NCBI RefSeq assembly: GCF_900128895.1
Contig: NZ_FSQW01000002.1
Span: 248,001-312,000, forward strand
DNA length: 64,000 nt
Source: Parasphingorhabdus marina DSM 22363
GTDB lineage: Bacteria; Pseudomonadota; Alphaproteobacteria; Sphingomonadales; Sphingomonadaceae
Reading direction: 5' to 3'
Positions 34,323-43,866 of this stretch are shown here, in pieces. The notes below the pieces were generated by a model, which searched no databases, was not told the origin of the DNA, and saw only the letters and a list, made by a program, of their open reading frames with translations. The translations under genes and the position numbers were made by a program. How positions within the stretch are numbered: position 1 is the stretch's first letter; the number at the start of each line of letters is the position of its first letter.

Positions 34323-34407
34323 GCCCCTGTGGTGGAATTGGTAGACGCGCTCGACTCAAAATCGAGTTCCGCAAGGAGTGCCCGTTCGAGTCGGGCCAGG
34401 GGCACCA
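34323..34407 (+). tRNA. tRNA-Leu (anticodon CAA)
   Basis: Acceptor arms GCCCCTG and CAGGGGC pair exactly; discriminator A and encoded CCA follow (34404-34407). D-loop GGTGGAATTGGTAGACGC, anticodon stem CTCGA/TCGAG with loop CTCAAAA (anticodon CAA), a class II variable arm, and T-loop TTCGAGT on a GCCCG/CGGGC stem are all seen. 85 nt. Confidence 0.96.
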
Positions 34408-34539
34408 TTTTCCCTTTCGGTTAGCCTGTTGTGACTTTGATGCAACGAATTGGTTGTCGTTGTTACAATTGTGGACCTTTATCTCCCGTTTTCCCCGGTT
34501 TCTCTAGACTGTTGACCGCATTTATATAAGAACTGCGCT

Positions 34540-34557
34540 TAGTTGGAGGGCCAACTT
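34540..34557. promoter_or_regulatory. Inverted repeat in the leader of the first TonB receptor gene
   Basis: TAGTTGG-AGGG-CCAACTTA: seven-base arms around a 4-base loop, 43 bp before the ATG. It could be an operator or an mRNA leader hairpin; no regulator match is claimed. Confidence 0.3.
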
Positions 34558-34600
34558 AGTAAGTAAAGTCACCCAAAGACTGGGGACGCAGGAGAAATTA

Positions 34601-37159
34601 ATGAAAATTGCACGGTTTTTAGCCGCTACCGCTCTTGGTGGCGTCATTTCGGCTACACCAGCCTATGCCCAGGAGGCACAGGAACAGGAAACTTTTGACG
34701 ATAATGTGATTATCGTGACCGCGACCAAGCGTGAACAGACGTTGCAGGAGATTCCGATTTCGGTTTCCGTAACAACTGGCGAAACACTTGAAGCTGCGCA
34801 AATTCGCGACGTACTTGATTTGCAAACCGTTACACCTTCGCTGCGTGTCAGCCAGCTGCAGACATCATCGGCGTCGACGTTCATCATTCGCGGTTTCGGT
34901 AACGGCGACAACAATTTCGGCATCGAGCCATCGGTCGGCGTCTTTATTGACGGCGTGTTCCGTTCGCGTTCTGCCGCTGCCCTGTCAGATCTTCCGAATG
35001 TCCAGCGCATTGAGGTCCTGAATGGCCCGCAATCAACGCTGTTCGGCAAAAACGCATCCGCCGGCGTGATTTCCGTCGTAACACGAGAGCCCCAGTTTGA
35101 ATTTGGTGGCTCGCTTGAAGCCAGCTATGGCAACTTCAATGCCGTCGTCCTCAAGGCCGATGTTACCGGCCCGATCACAGAGAATATCGCATTCTCGGTC
35201 GACGGTAGTTACAACCGCCGCGATGGCTATGCCACGATCGTCAATCTTGACGAAGAGCAGAATGACCGCAATCGCTGGTCGGCACGCGGGCAGCTGCTGA
35301 TCGAGGCGACTCCCGATCTGCGTATCCGGGCCATTGCCGATTATTCGCGCATTGATGAAGTTTGCTGTCAGGTTGGAACAGTGGTTTCCGGACCGGCTAC
35401 AGCTGCGATTAATGCCGTAGGCGGACAGCTCGACACAGATCTTTTCAGCTATAATGCTTTCCTCAACTTTGTTCCGACCAATGAAGTCGACAATTATGGC
35501 GGTTCGGTCCAGATTGACTGGGACACCGGCCCGATCTCGGTAACGTCAATCACGTCTTATCGCGAACTGAAGAACTTCTTCCTGTCGGACATCGACTATA
35601 CAAGCGCCTCGCTTGCGACCGAAACGCGCGATCAGGATGTCGAAACGTTCACACAGGAAATCCGGATTGCATCTGATTTTGACGGACCGATCAACTTCCT
35701 GCTCGGTGGCTATTATTTTGACGAGTCCATTTCCCAGGACAGCGCCATTCAGAACGGCAGCGATATTCGCGACGTGTTTGAATTGCTGGCCGGCGGGGAT
35801 CCAGCCGATGTGCTGGCCGGACTGCCTTCGGTGTTCAACGGCGTGGAAGCTGCGCTCGGTCTGCCGCAGGAAAGCATCTTCAACACGCCGCTGCTCACGT
35901 CCGAACAGTTCAGCATGGACAATACGTCCTGGTCGATTTTCGGTACGGTTGATTTCGAACCGCTGGATGGCCTCGTGTTCACCGGTGGTTTCAACTACAC
36001 CGATGATTCCAAGGACTTTGCGCTGGCGCAGCAGTCTTTTGATCCGCTGGGTCAGATCAATCTGGTCGACGCCTTTATCGTTGGGGCATCAGGCGGCACG
36101 GTTACCACCCGTGACCAGTTCCAGGCGCTTCCGGCGGCAAACCAGGCTGCTCTCCTGGCTGCGGCGACCGATCCGGCTGTGAACCAGCTGCTTGGTCTTG
36201 CAGCCTTCCAATTCCAGCCACCGTTCGTCACCATTCCCAATGCGGTTGAGGATGGCCGGACAAATGATGACAAGTTCACCTACTTGCTGCGCGCATCATA
36301 CGAGATTTCTCCGGAGATCAATGTCTATGCAAGCTATGCAACGGGTTTCAAGGCGAGCTCGGTCAATCTTTCCCGTGACAGCCGTCCGTCGAACACGGAC
36401 TTCATCGCAGGGCCGGGCAACTCGACCTTTGCCGCGCCGTCATCGCCAATTCTTGATGCTGGCCTGGCCGTGCCCAACCTTGTCACCGGTTCGCGTTTTG
36501 CCGGTCCGGAAGAAGCAGAAGTCTATGAAGTTGGCCTGAAAGCCAACTGGCCTGGACTGAGCGTCAACCTGGCGTTGTTCGACCAGACGATCGAAGGCTT
36601 CCAGAGCTTTGCGTTCACCGGAACAGGTTTTGCCCTTCGGAATGCCGGTGAGCAATCCGTCCGCGGTTTCGAGCTGGATGTCAATGTTCAGCCGACCGAT
36701 GGTCTGGTGTTCACTTTTGCTGCGACCCATCTCGATCCGCTGTTTGACGATTTCCCGGGCAGTGTTCTGGGTGATCTCACCGGTGAACGTCCTGGTGGCA
36801 TTCCGGCCTGGAGCATTGCGACTTCGGCAACATATACCCATGAGTTCGGTGCATCGGGCAATCGCCTGATCACTCGCGTGGACTATAACCATGAGAGCAA
36901 TACCGACATCAACAATGGTCTGCCCGAATTCAATGCGAACCTTGGCAACACGCAGATCTTCCGTCGTGAAGTCAACCTGCTCAACGCCTCGATGACGCTG
37001 GCCCTCGACAACGGCCTGGAGGTTGGCATCTGGGGTCGCAACCTGACCGATGACCAGCGCCTCCTGACGGTGTTTGATGGCGTTGCCCAGTCGGGTACGG
37101 TCTCCGGTTATCCCAGCGCACCACGCACCTATGGCGGCGTTGTCCGCTTCAAGTTCTAA
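34601..37159 (+). CDS. TonB-dependent outer-membrane receptor (first of two)
   Basis: Outer-membrane beta-barrel that imports a large ligand with TonB-ExbBD energy. Signal peptide MKIARFLAATALGGVISATPAYA; a TonB-box-like DNVIIVTATKREQTLQEIPIS; plug domain about residues 45-165 with IEVLNGPQSTLFGKNASAGVI; barrel with long alternating strands and a final Phe (VVRFKF). 852 residues. A clean SD (AGGAGA) precedes the ATG. Ligand unknown; no siderophore synthesis or sugar-utilisation genes are beside it. Nearest neighbour is a second receptor of the same type. Confidence 0.93.
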   Translation: MKIARFLAATALGGVISATPAYAQEAQEQETFDDNVIIVTATKREQTLQEIPISVSVTTGETLEAAQIRDVLDLQTVTPSLRVSQLQTSSASTFIIRGFGNGDNNFGIEPSVGVFIDGVFRSRSAAALSDLPNVQRIEVLNGPQSTLFGKNASAGVISVVTREPQFEFGGSLEASYGNFNAVVLKADVTGPITENIAFSVDGSYNRRDGYATIVNLDEEQNDRNRWSARGQLLIEATPDLRIRAIADYSRIDEVCCQVGTVVSGPATAAINAVGGQLDTDLFSYNAFLNFVPTNEVDNYGGSVQIDWDTGPISVTSITSYRELKNFFLSDIDYTSASLATETRDQDVETFTQEIRIASDFDGPINFLLGGYYFDESISQDSAIQNGSDIRDVFELLAGGDPADVLAGLPSVFNGVEAALGLPQESIFNTPLLTSEQFSMDNTSWSIFGTVDFEPLDGLVFTGGFNYTDDSKDFALAQQSFDPLGQINLVDAFIVGASGGTVTTRDQFQALPAANQAALLAAATDPAVNQLLGLAAFQFQPPFVTIPNAVEDGRTNDDKFTYLLRASYEISPEINVYASYATGFKASSVNLSRDSRPSNTDFIAGPGNSTFAAPSSPILDAGLAVPNLVTGSRFAGPEEAEVYEVGLKANWPGLSVNLALFDQTIEGFQSFAFTGTGFALRNAGEQSVRGFELDVNVQPTDGLVFTFAATHLDPLFDDFPGSVLGDLTGERPGGIPAWSIATSATYTHEFGASGNRLITRVDYNHESNTDINNGLPEFNANLGNTQIFRREVNLLNASMTLALDNGLEVGIWGRNLTDDQRLLTVFDGVAQSGTVSGYPSAPRTYGGVVRFKF

Positions 37160-37182
37160 GCGAACCGGAAACGAAAAAGAAC

Positions 37183-37213
37183 AGCCCCGTCGGGAAACCG
37201 GCGGGGCTTTTTC
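37183..37213 (+). terminator. Terminator of the first TonB receptor gene
   Basis: AGCCCCGTCGG-GAAA-CCGGCGGGGCT is an 11-bp stem with a GAAA tetraloop followed by TTTTT. The same design recurs after the second receptor at 40364. Confidence 0.9.
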
Positions 37214-37416
37214 TATGGCTACTCCCGGTACAACTGAAAGGCATTCGTCCGAAAATTGCACAAACTGTGACAATCAGGATACAAAATTTCACGGATTTCC
37301 GGGAAACTGTCGATTCTGACTGGACTTAATCGATTGATTAGTTGAGTGTGCAGACATCTGGGGGGATGAGCGCAAAGTTTCACTCTCCGGAAACGTAATG
37401 GGATTGGGAGAGAGAC

Positions 37417-40341
37417 ATGCGTAAATCGCTTTTGTTGGCCGCTACAGCTATATCTGCAATAAGTGCGCCAGCCCTGGCACAGGACCAGGACAATAACTCA
37501 GACGACAACATCATTATCGTGACCGCACAGCGGCAGGCACAAAGTCTGCAGGAAGTGCCGATCGCGGTGTCGGCTTTTGACTCTGACGCGCTGGAAGCGC
37601 AGCAGATCGAAAATGCCAGTGACTTGCAGCTGACATTGCCGAACGTATCTTTCACCAAAAGCAACTTTACAGCATCAAGTTTCACCATCCGCGGGATCGG
37701 TGATTTGTGTGTCGGTGTGACGTGCGACTCAGCAACGGCAATTCATCTCAATGATGCACCTTTGTTCAACACACGTCTGTTTGAGACAGAATATTTTGAC
37801 CTTGAGCGCATCGAAGTATTGCGTGGCCCGCAGGGCACCCTGTTTGGCCGAAATGCTACATCAGGTGTTGTCAACGTGGTGACGGCTAAACCGCAACTTG
37901 GAGAATTTGCTGCGTCGCTTGAAGGTCAGTACGGCAATTTCAACGCATATCAGATCAAGGGGATGGTCAACGTCCCAGTTGGCGACACACTCGCAGTTCG
38001 CGCAGCCGGTTTCTATCAGAAACGTGACGGTTATACCCGTAATCTGTTTGACGGATCGCGGATAGATGGCCGAGACATGTATGCTGTTCGAGGGTCTCTG
38101 AAATGGGAACCGACACCTGACACGACAATAGACCTGATGGCTTACTATTTCCGGGAAGATGACGATCGTCTGCGGATTCAGAAACAGCTCTGTCAAACTG
38201 ATCCGACCGGCGTGCTGGGTTGTTTGAACAACCGTCTCGAGTTCGGCAAAGTGAATACCAATGCCACGTTCACTGGAACATTAGGATCGCGAGAATTCTT
38301 GGCGTCACAAGGGGGTGCCGGCTTTGCGGCATTGGGTCTTGGCAGTATTTATGATCCCAACTCCAACGGCCATTCCAACTTTACTGAACCCGATGATGTG
38401 CGTGTCGTGAATACGGATTTCAATCCGGAATACTTTACCGACGAACTGCAATTGCAGGCACATCTGGAACATGATTTCGGGCCAATCCAAGTCTCTTTGA
38501 CAGGTCTGTACCAGGAAACGGCAGTGGATTCCCGTCAGGACTACAACCTTTCGGTATTGTCACGCGGCACAATTGATCCAACAATAGCGCTGCTGGGTGC
38601 CACGACGGGGCCCGGCGGGCCGTTTGAGGCCTTTGCACCGGTACTGAATGCAGTAACCTCGGGCACGCAATTATGTACTTCGGATACCGATACAATCGGC
38701 CTCGGTTCCTACGGTGGCAACCGTATTTGTGCTGATACGCCGATCTCGCTTGATCGTTCCAACCAAGACAATACAAGCTGGTCAATCGAAGGCATTATCA
38801 GCAGTGATCTCGATGGACCGTTTAATTTCTTGTTGGGCGGTATCTATGCTGAGAATAATCTTGGTCAAAATAGCTACTACGTAAATACCTTCGCGATCGA
38901 CTATATTGCCGGTATTTTGGGTGCGTCCAACGGCGGCTTTTTGGCGACCCCATATTTCCGGAACAATACACGGGAATTTGAGTTGGAGTCCTATGGCATT
39001 TTCGGAGAAGTCTATTTTGACTTGACCAATAATCTGAAGCTTACAGGCGGTTTGCGTTACAATAATGACAAAAAGTTTGTGGAAGCGCGATCAACACTGG
39101 CGAGCTTCCTGGTGCCATTTGGTCAAACAACCGATGCCTTCACCTCTCCTTTTGTTGGTGGCTTTGATGCTGATCCGGGTACCGCCGGCAATCAACTCGT
39201 TCAACAACGCAGTGTGGCCTTTGACGAGATCACCGGACGTTTCGTTGTTGACTGGCAGTTCACCGATGACAACCTGCTCTATGCTTCCTATTCACGTGGT
39301 TATAAATCGGGGGGTATAAATCCGCCCTTGCAGCCGATTTTCGCTGTACCGGAGTCCTTCGGTTCGGAGCAGATCGATGCCTTTGAAATCGGTTCGAAAA
39401 ACACATTCGCGAACGGTGCTCTGCAGCTCAATCTGACGGCCTTCTACTATAAGTACAAGGATCTTCAGCTGAGCCGGATCATTGCCCGTACGGCAGTCAA
39501 TGACACGATTGACGCAGACATTTACGGATTGGAGATTGAAGGCTTTCTTCGTCCGGATCCGGACTGGGTTATCAATCTGGGCTTCAGTTACCTGAATACC
39601 GAAGTCAAGGGAGACCAGTTCTTCAGCAATCCACGTGATCCGGGTGGCGGACGTGCGGATGCGGTGATCATCAAAGACATTTCGAATGGAGCCAATTGTG
39701 CGGTCATTCCAACCACGGCTGGAAACGCCGCTGGCTCAAATGGCTTTGTGAATACCGTAAACACTTTGATAAACGGCGGACTCGACCTGGATCCCACCAG
39801 CCCCGGTCTGGAAATCCAGCCTGGTGCCAACCTTCAGGGCACTACCGCATTTCCTTCTGATGGAGGCATAGCATCGACCGGTGCATTCAGTTTCTGTGGA
39901 ATTCTGGAAGCCTTGGCTCCAACTGTAGGTACAGGATTTGGCGGGGTCGAAGTTCTCAGCCCCGGCGTTCAGGTGAACCTGCGTGGGAACAACCTGCCAC
40001 AAGCACCGAATGTCAAGGTATCAGCCGGCGTCCAGTATACGCATAATTTTGACAGCGGCTGGTCTCTCGTACCACGCGTCGATATCGCTTATACCGGCGA
40101 CCAAACGGCAAGCATTTTTAACGGTAATGTCAACAAGATCGAGGGCTTCACGCAAGCCAATGCTTCGATCCAGTTGAATGGAACGGACGAAAAATGGTTT
40201 GTCCGGGCGTTTGTCCAGAATATTTTTGACAGCAATTCCATTACCGGACAATATCTGACAGATGCTTCATCGGGGCTGTTCACCAACATCTTTACGCTGG
40301 ATCCGCGGCGTTATGGTGTTGCAGCCGGTATCAAGTTCTAA
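37417..40341 (+). CDS. TonB-dependent outer-membrane receptor (second of two)
   Basis: 974 residues. Signal peptide MRKSLLLAATAISAISAPALA, TonB-box-like DDNIIIVTAQRQAQSLQEVPIAV, plug with IEVLRGPQGTLFGRNATSGVVNVV, and barrel ending AAGIKF. The plug has a Cys pair (DLCVGVTCDS) and the C-terminal part carries a Cys-containing loop (GANCAVIPTT). The start ATG 37417 has GGGAGAGAGAC upstream. It is clearly a different paralogue: larger loops than the first. 257 bp separate them. Ligand unknown. Confidence 0.92.
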   Translation: MRKSLLLAATAISAISAPALAQDQDNNSDDNIIIVTAQRQAQSLQEVPIAVSAFDSDALEAQQIENASDLQLTLPNVSFTKSNFTASSFTIRGIGDLCVGVTCDSATAIHLNDAPLFNTRLFETEYFDLERIEVLRGPQGTLFGRNATSGVVNVVTAKPQLGEFAASLEGQYGNFNAYQIKGMVNVPVGDTLAVRAAGFYQKRDGYTRNLFDGSRIDGRDMYAVRGSLKWEPTPDTTIDLMAYYFREDDDRLRIQKQLCQTDPTGVLGCLNNRLEFGKVNTNATFTGTLGSREFLASQGGAGFAALGLGSIYDPNSNGHSNFTEPDDVRVVNTDFNPEYFTDELQLQAHLEHDFGPIQVSLTGLYQETAVDSRQDYNLSVLSRGTIDPTIALLGATTGPGGPFEAFAPVLNAVTSGTQLCTSDTDTIGLGSYGGNRICADTPISLDRSNQDNTSWSIEGIISSDLDGPFNFLLGGIYAENNLGQNSYYVNTFAIDYIAGILGASNGGFLATPYFRNNTREFELESYGIFGEVYFDLTNNLKLTGGLRYNNDKKFVEARSTLASFLVPFGQTTDAFTSPFVGGFDADPGTAGNQLVQQRSVAFDEITGRFVVDWQFTDDNLLYASYSRGYKSGGINPPLQPIFAVPESFGSEQIDAFEIGSKNTFANGALQLNLTAFYYKYKDLQLSRIIARTAVNDTIDADIYGLEIEGFLRPDPDWVINLGFSYLNTEVKGDQFFSNPRDPGGGRADAVIIKDISNGANCAVIPTTAGNAAGSNGFVNTVNTLINGGLDLDPTSPGLEIQPGANLQGTTAFPSDGGIASTGAFSFCGILEALAPTVGTGFGGVEVLSPGVQVNLRGNNLPQAPNVKVSAGVQYTHNFDSGWSLVPRVDIAYTGDQTASIFNGNVNKIEGFTQANASIQLNGTDEKWFVRAFVQNIFDSNSITGQYLTDASSGLFTNIFTLDPRRYGVAAGIKF

Positions 40342-40363
40342 AAGAGATCGTCACGACCGAAGA

Positions 40364-40396
40364 AAAGCCCTGCCGGGAAACTGGCGGGGCTTTTTT
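40364..40396 (+). terminator. Terminator of the second TonB receptor gene
   Basis: AGCCCTGCCGG-GAAA-CTGGCGGGGCT with TTTTTT: 11-bp stem and GAAA loop, differing at three bases from the terminator at 37183. Confidence 0.9.
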
Positions 40397-40520
40397 GGTT
40401 GGGTGATCTTGGCCAGGGGGCTGTTCCGGATCTCTCGAGGACTGGATTGGAGAACCCCTCCCTTGCGGTCGGGATTTTTTCGGGAGAATGTCTCCAAGAC
40501 ATTCTTTCTTTCCGAAAAAA

Positions 40521-40596
40521 TGGTGCCGAATATCCGACTCGAACGGATGACCTACCGCTTACAAGGCGGTTGCTCTACCAGCTGAGCTAATTCGGC
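40521..40596 (-). tRNA. tRNA-Thr (anticodon TGT)
   Basis: Read on the minus strand: GCCGAAT acceptor with ATTCGGC, discriminator A and encoded CCA; D-arm AGCTCAGCTGGTAGAGC, anticodon stem ACCGC/GCGGT with loop CTTGTAA (anticodon TGT), T-loop TTCGAGT. 76 nt. Confidence 0.96.
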
Positions 40597-40637
40597 GCTG
40601 GTTGCACGGGCCTAACCCGCAGCGAGCGCTCTTTGGC

Positions 40638-41510
40638 TCAAAATACGCCAAAGGTCCAGCCCTCTTTTTGCGCGATCTCGCTGGTCAGTTCAGGAGGTGC
40701 CCACAGCCGGGGATCCCTGCTGGCCTGCTTCATCCAGGCCGCGGTGATCATCGCATCGGTCCTGTGATCATCATAGCGATCGAGGCGGGCGGGGGAGGGC
40801 ACGTCCAGCTTGCCCAGTGCCTTTTCCAGTCCATCACGGTCGCGGACCTTGCTGCGGCCGCGCGGCAGACCGGCCGCCAGTGCCGCAATTGTGGTGTATA
40901 TTTCGACAATGACGGGACCGCTGTCCGGTACCGGATCAAATGGCCAGACCGGGATGGTGCCCTCCAGTTGGTGCAACAGGCGCATACCGGTGAGGCTGGA
41001 TTTGCCAACCTGGGCGGCCCCGACAAGATTGAAACAACTGGCGCTGTTGGCCTGTCCGGTATCGCGCTGATGTTGTTCGACCCGTCGCAGGCGACCAATA
41101 CCGCCTGTAAACAGGTCTCCGACATTATCCCGGCCATGACGAAAATGCCGTTGTGCCTCGGGATGTTGCAGAAAATTCCCGACACTCATCCAGGGGTCAT
41201 TCCGGGAAAGCCCGTCAACGAGGCGCCACAGGCTCCGTGCATCCTTCGGGCTTTCAGTCCATTCCGGAAAGTAGCAACCGCAATCCCGGAATGGCAGCGC
41301 CGTGGAAAGATCGAAGCCGACAAGAATATTCACTTTATTGTCAGCAAGCCGCAGCAGCCAGTTTTTGACATCCTCTCTCGACCAGCGCGGCGAGGGGTTG
41401 AGGAGTGCGGGCGGACCGTCTGATCCAATGGTGGCAACCGCAATTCCGGGCGGGCGTTCGATTCTGGCTCCGGACCAGTCGACACAGGCAAAATTTTCGA
41501 AATTGCGCAT
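40638..41510 (-). CDS. DUF429-like protein of unknown function
   Basis: 290 residues starting MRNFENFACVDWSGARIERP, the RNase H-fold opening seen in DUF429-type proteins, with a second acidic strand NILVGFDLSTALPF and a later YTTIAALAAGLPR...DDHRTDAMITAAW (Asp/His residues of the same fold). The middle (FNLVGAAQVGKSSLTGMRLLHQLEG) looks helical; GAAQVGKSS resembles a P-loop but does not fit it well. No catalytic role is proven. It is separated from the upstream membrane-channel gene by a terminator. Confidence 0.6.
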   Translation of the reverse strand: MRNFENFACVDWSGARIERPPGIAVATIGSDGPPALLNPSPRWSREDVKNWLLRLADNKVNILVGFDLSTALPFRDCGCYFPEWTESPKDARSLWRLVDGLSRNDPWMSVGNFLQHPEAQRHFRHGRDNVGDLFTGGIGRLRRVEQHQRDTGQANSASCFNLVGAAQVGKSSLTGMRLLHQLEGTIPVWPFDPVPDSGPVIVEIYTTIAALAAGLPRGRSKVRDRDGLEKALGKLDVPSPARLDRYDDHRTDAMITAAWMKQASRDPRLWAPPELTSEIAQKEGWTFGVF

Positions 41511-41545
41511 GTCCTGTTCCTGCCTGTCGAATCGTCAAAAGAAAA

Positions 41546-41576
41546 GGGGCGGGCCTTGCGAGCCCGCCCCATTTTG
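41546..41576 (-). terminator. Terminator between channel protein and DUF429-like genes
   Basis: GGGGCGGGC-CTTGC-GAGCCCGCCCC with A and T runs on both sides; strong GC stem. It lies downstream of the minus-strand channel gene that stops at 41594. Confidence 0.85.
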
Positions 41577-41593
41577 ATCCTTGAAATCTGCGA

Positions 41594-42760
41594 TTACTTC
41601 TTGCGCAAATCTTCCAGCGTCTTGGCCGCTGCGTCACGTCCACCGAGGCCGAAGGCCAGAGCCCCTGCCACCGCAATGGCTGCAACAATGGCAGTGAAGG
41701 CCGTCTGCACGATTTCCTCGCCGACACCCATGAACTGGAGCCCCATGAATGCGAAGAGCAACAGGGCGGCGTAGCGCACCACCGAAGCGGCCATGGCGTT
41801 TTCGCCCATCAGCCGTGCCAGCATGTTGGCAATGAAGAAGCCAAGGGCAATCACCACACCACCGAAAATGACGCGACCACCGAGGTCGAGAACATTGTCG
41901 AGAATGTTGGTCAGCTCTGGGAAATTGAGCAAGCGCGTTGCGGCAATGGCTGCAAACAGCATGATCGCAATCATGGCAATTTTGGAGACCAGCGACGAAA
42001 TCTTGCTGCCCTCGGGCAGGATACCCAGTGCGCCCACTGAACGGTCAACACCGAGGCCCGGAAGCAATTCTTCCACCAGACTGCCAACCCAGCGCGCAAT
42101 AAGATAGGCCACACCAAGTACGAGGGCCGCACCAATAATCAGCGGAATCGCACTCAAAATCGTTTCCAGCAAGGTAACCGCCGGATCACTGATCGCGGAG
42201 ATCTGCAAGGCCTGAAGCGCTGCGATCGATACCGGAACGATGATCAGGACATAGACGATCGTGCCGATTGTGTTGCTGATGGCGGTATTCCCGGTCACCT
42301 GCTCTGCACCTGCGCGATTGGCCCATTTGTCGAGATTGATCGTCTGCATGAATGTGATGACCAGATCCTTGACGATTTTGGCAACGATCGAACCGATGAA
42401 GAAGATGATCCCGGCTCCAACGATATTGGGAATAAAGCCCATCACCGTGTCAAGAAGCTCCTGCAGCGGCTCGGTTACCGCATCGAGTTTAAATACGGTC
42501 AATATGGCGATCCAGCCAAACAGCCAGATCAGAAGACTCACTATCCGACCAAGAGACATTCCGATGGATTCACCGCTTCCGCCAAAATCTCGCTGCAGAA
42601 AGGAAATATTGTCCACAAGTTTTGCAAAAGCCCATTTGCTTCCCTTGGCGACCAGCCAAGTCACGATCCAAATCGCTACAGCCTGAAGGATCATGAGCCC
42701 CCACTCGCTGGCTACGTCCATATCGAGCACGTAGTTACCAAACAAACCATCCATATTCAT
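41594..42760 (-). CDS. Mechanosensitive ion channel-type membrane protein with repeated TM-helix units
   Basis: 388 residues with at least eight hydrophobic segments arranged in repeats: LILQAVAIWIVTWLV, LLIWLFGWIAILTVF, PNIVGAGIIFFIGSIVAKI, PLIIGAALVLGVAYLIARWV and GGRVIFGGVVIALGFFIANM, typical of the conserved TM helix repeat (PF05552) family related to MscS. Ends with a small AAIAVAGALAFGLGGRDAA pore-like motif, as in MscS. Probably an osmotic-relief channel. ATG 42760 has AAGGGG upstream. Gating unproven. Confidence 0.8.
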   Translation of the reverse strand: MNMDGLFGNYVLDMDVASEWGLMILQAVAIWIVTWLVAKGSKWAFAKLVDNISFLQRDFGGSGESIGMSLGRIVSLLIWLFGWIAILTVFKLDAVTEPLQELLDTVMGFIPNIVGAGIIFFIGSIVAKIVKDLVITFMQTINLDKWANRAGAEQVTGNTAISNTIGTIVYVLIIVPVSIAALQALQISAISDPAVTLLETILSAIPLIIGAALVLGVAYLIARWVGSLVEELLPGLGVDRSVGALGILPEGSKISSLVSKIAMIAIMLFAAIAATRLLNFPELTNILDNVLDLGGRVIFGGVVIALGFFIANMLARLMGENAMAASVVRYAALLLFAFMGLQFMGVGEEIVQTAFTAIVAAIAVAGALAFGLGGRDAAAKTLEDLRKK

Positions 42761-42879
42761 TCCCCTTCTGAATTCGGTTTCAATGCCAACCATTTACCAC
42801 GAAAAGCGAAGAATAAACAGGCGAGAGTCTGTGCGGGTGGCTGTCCAAATGTAATCAGATGTATCCGGGAAAGCCTGTT

Positions 42880-43866
42880 TTACATTTCCAGAACGACGCG
42901 GCCGATCGCTTCGCGTCTTTCCAGTATTCGCAACGCTTCGGCGGCGTCCTGCAAGGCGAATCGGTGCGAGATATGCGGTTTCATCACGCCCTTTTCGGCA
43001 AGCTCCTGCATGGCTGCCGCATTGCGACTGGCCAGATCCGGATCGCGGCGGGCACTTTCACCGGCGCGAAGGCCGATCAGGCTGTATCCCTTGATCAGCG
43101 CATGATTGGCCGGGAAGGAGGGGATGTCGCCGCTGGCAAAGCCCACGATCAGATAGTGCCCGCCCCAGGCAATGGCCCGGGTTGCGGCAAGGGCCAGATC
43201 GCCGCCAACCGGATCATAGACAATATCTGCACCCTTGCCGTCGGTCAGTGCCTTCACCTTTTTTGCCAGATCCGGGTCTGCGGGGTCCAGTGCATGGTCC
43301 GCGCCGCAATCCAGAACCACTTTCCGCTTGGTTTCACTCGACGCTGTACCGATCACCCGCGCACCCTTGTATTTTGCCAGCTTTACGGCGGCCAGCCCGA
43401 CCCCGCCGCTGGCACCGAGGACAAGTACCGTCTGTCCGGGTTGCGTGTCCCCCTTGTCATGCAGCGCGTGCCACGCGGTAATGGCGGCTGTCTGCCAGCA
43501 GGCGCCATCTGCGTAGGACAGGGCAGGCGGCAATATTTTCACTGCATCTTGTCCGACCGTCATCTGTTCCGCAAAGCCGCCACCCTTGTTGCCCGCCATG
43601 ACACGATCACCGACGGCAAAGTCCACGACTTCGGCGCCAGCTTCGATTATGTCGCCGGCGACCTCCAGTCCGGGCACGAACGGGGGGTCTGGCCGAAACT
43701 GGTATTTGCCATATGTCATCAGCAGGTCCGGGAAGTTGAGACCTGCTGCCTTGACGGCGATGCGCACCTCATTGGCACCCAGTGGCGCTGTCTCCTTGTC
43801 CTGAATCTCAACCGAGCCGGGACCCGTTAGGGCCGTGCAAACTGCTGCGCGCCAGGTGCCGCTCAT
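42880..43866 (-). CDS. Zinc-free NADPH:quinone oxidoreductase (MDR family)
   Basis: 328 residues: N-terminal GroES-like domain with VKAAGLNFPDLLMTYGKYQ, nucleotide-binding loop LVLGASGGVGLAAVKLA and DGKGADIVYDPVGGDL. No Cys/His cluster for zinc. It is the last gene of the run that begins with rarA; its start ATG overlaps the preceding gene stop by the ATGA quartet. Likely reduces quinones or enoyl compounds. Confidence 0.88.
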   Translation of the reverse strand: MSGTWRAAVCTALTGPGSVEIQDKETAPLGANEVRIAVKAAGLNFPDLLMTYGKYQFRPDPPFVPGLEVAGDIIEAGAEVVDFAVGDRVMAGNKGGGFAEQMTVGQDAVKILPPALSYADGACWQTAAITAWHALHDKGDTQPGQTVLVLGASGGVGLAAVKLAKYKGARVIGTASSETKRKVVLDCGADHALDPADPDLAKKVKALTDGKGADIVYDPVGGDLALAATRAIAWGGHYLIVGFASGDIPSFPANHALIKGYSLIGLRAGESARRDPDLASRNAAAMQELAEKGVMKPHISHRFALQDAAEALRILERREAIGRVVLEM

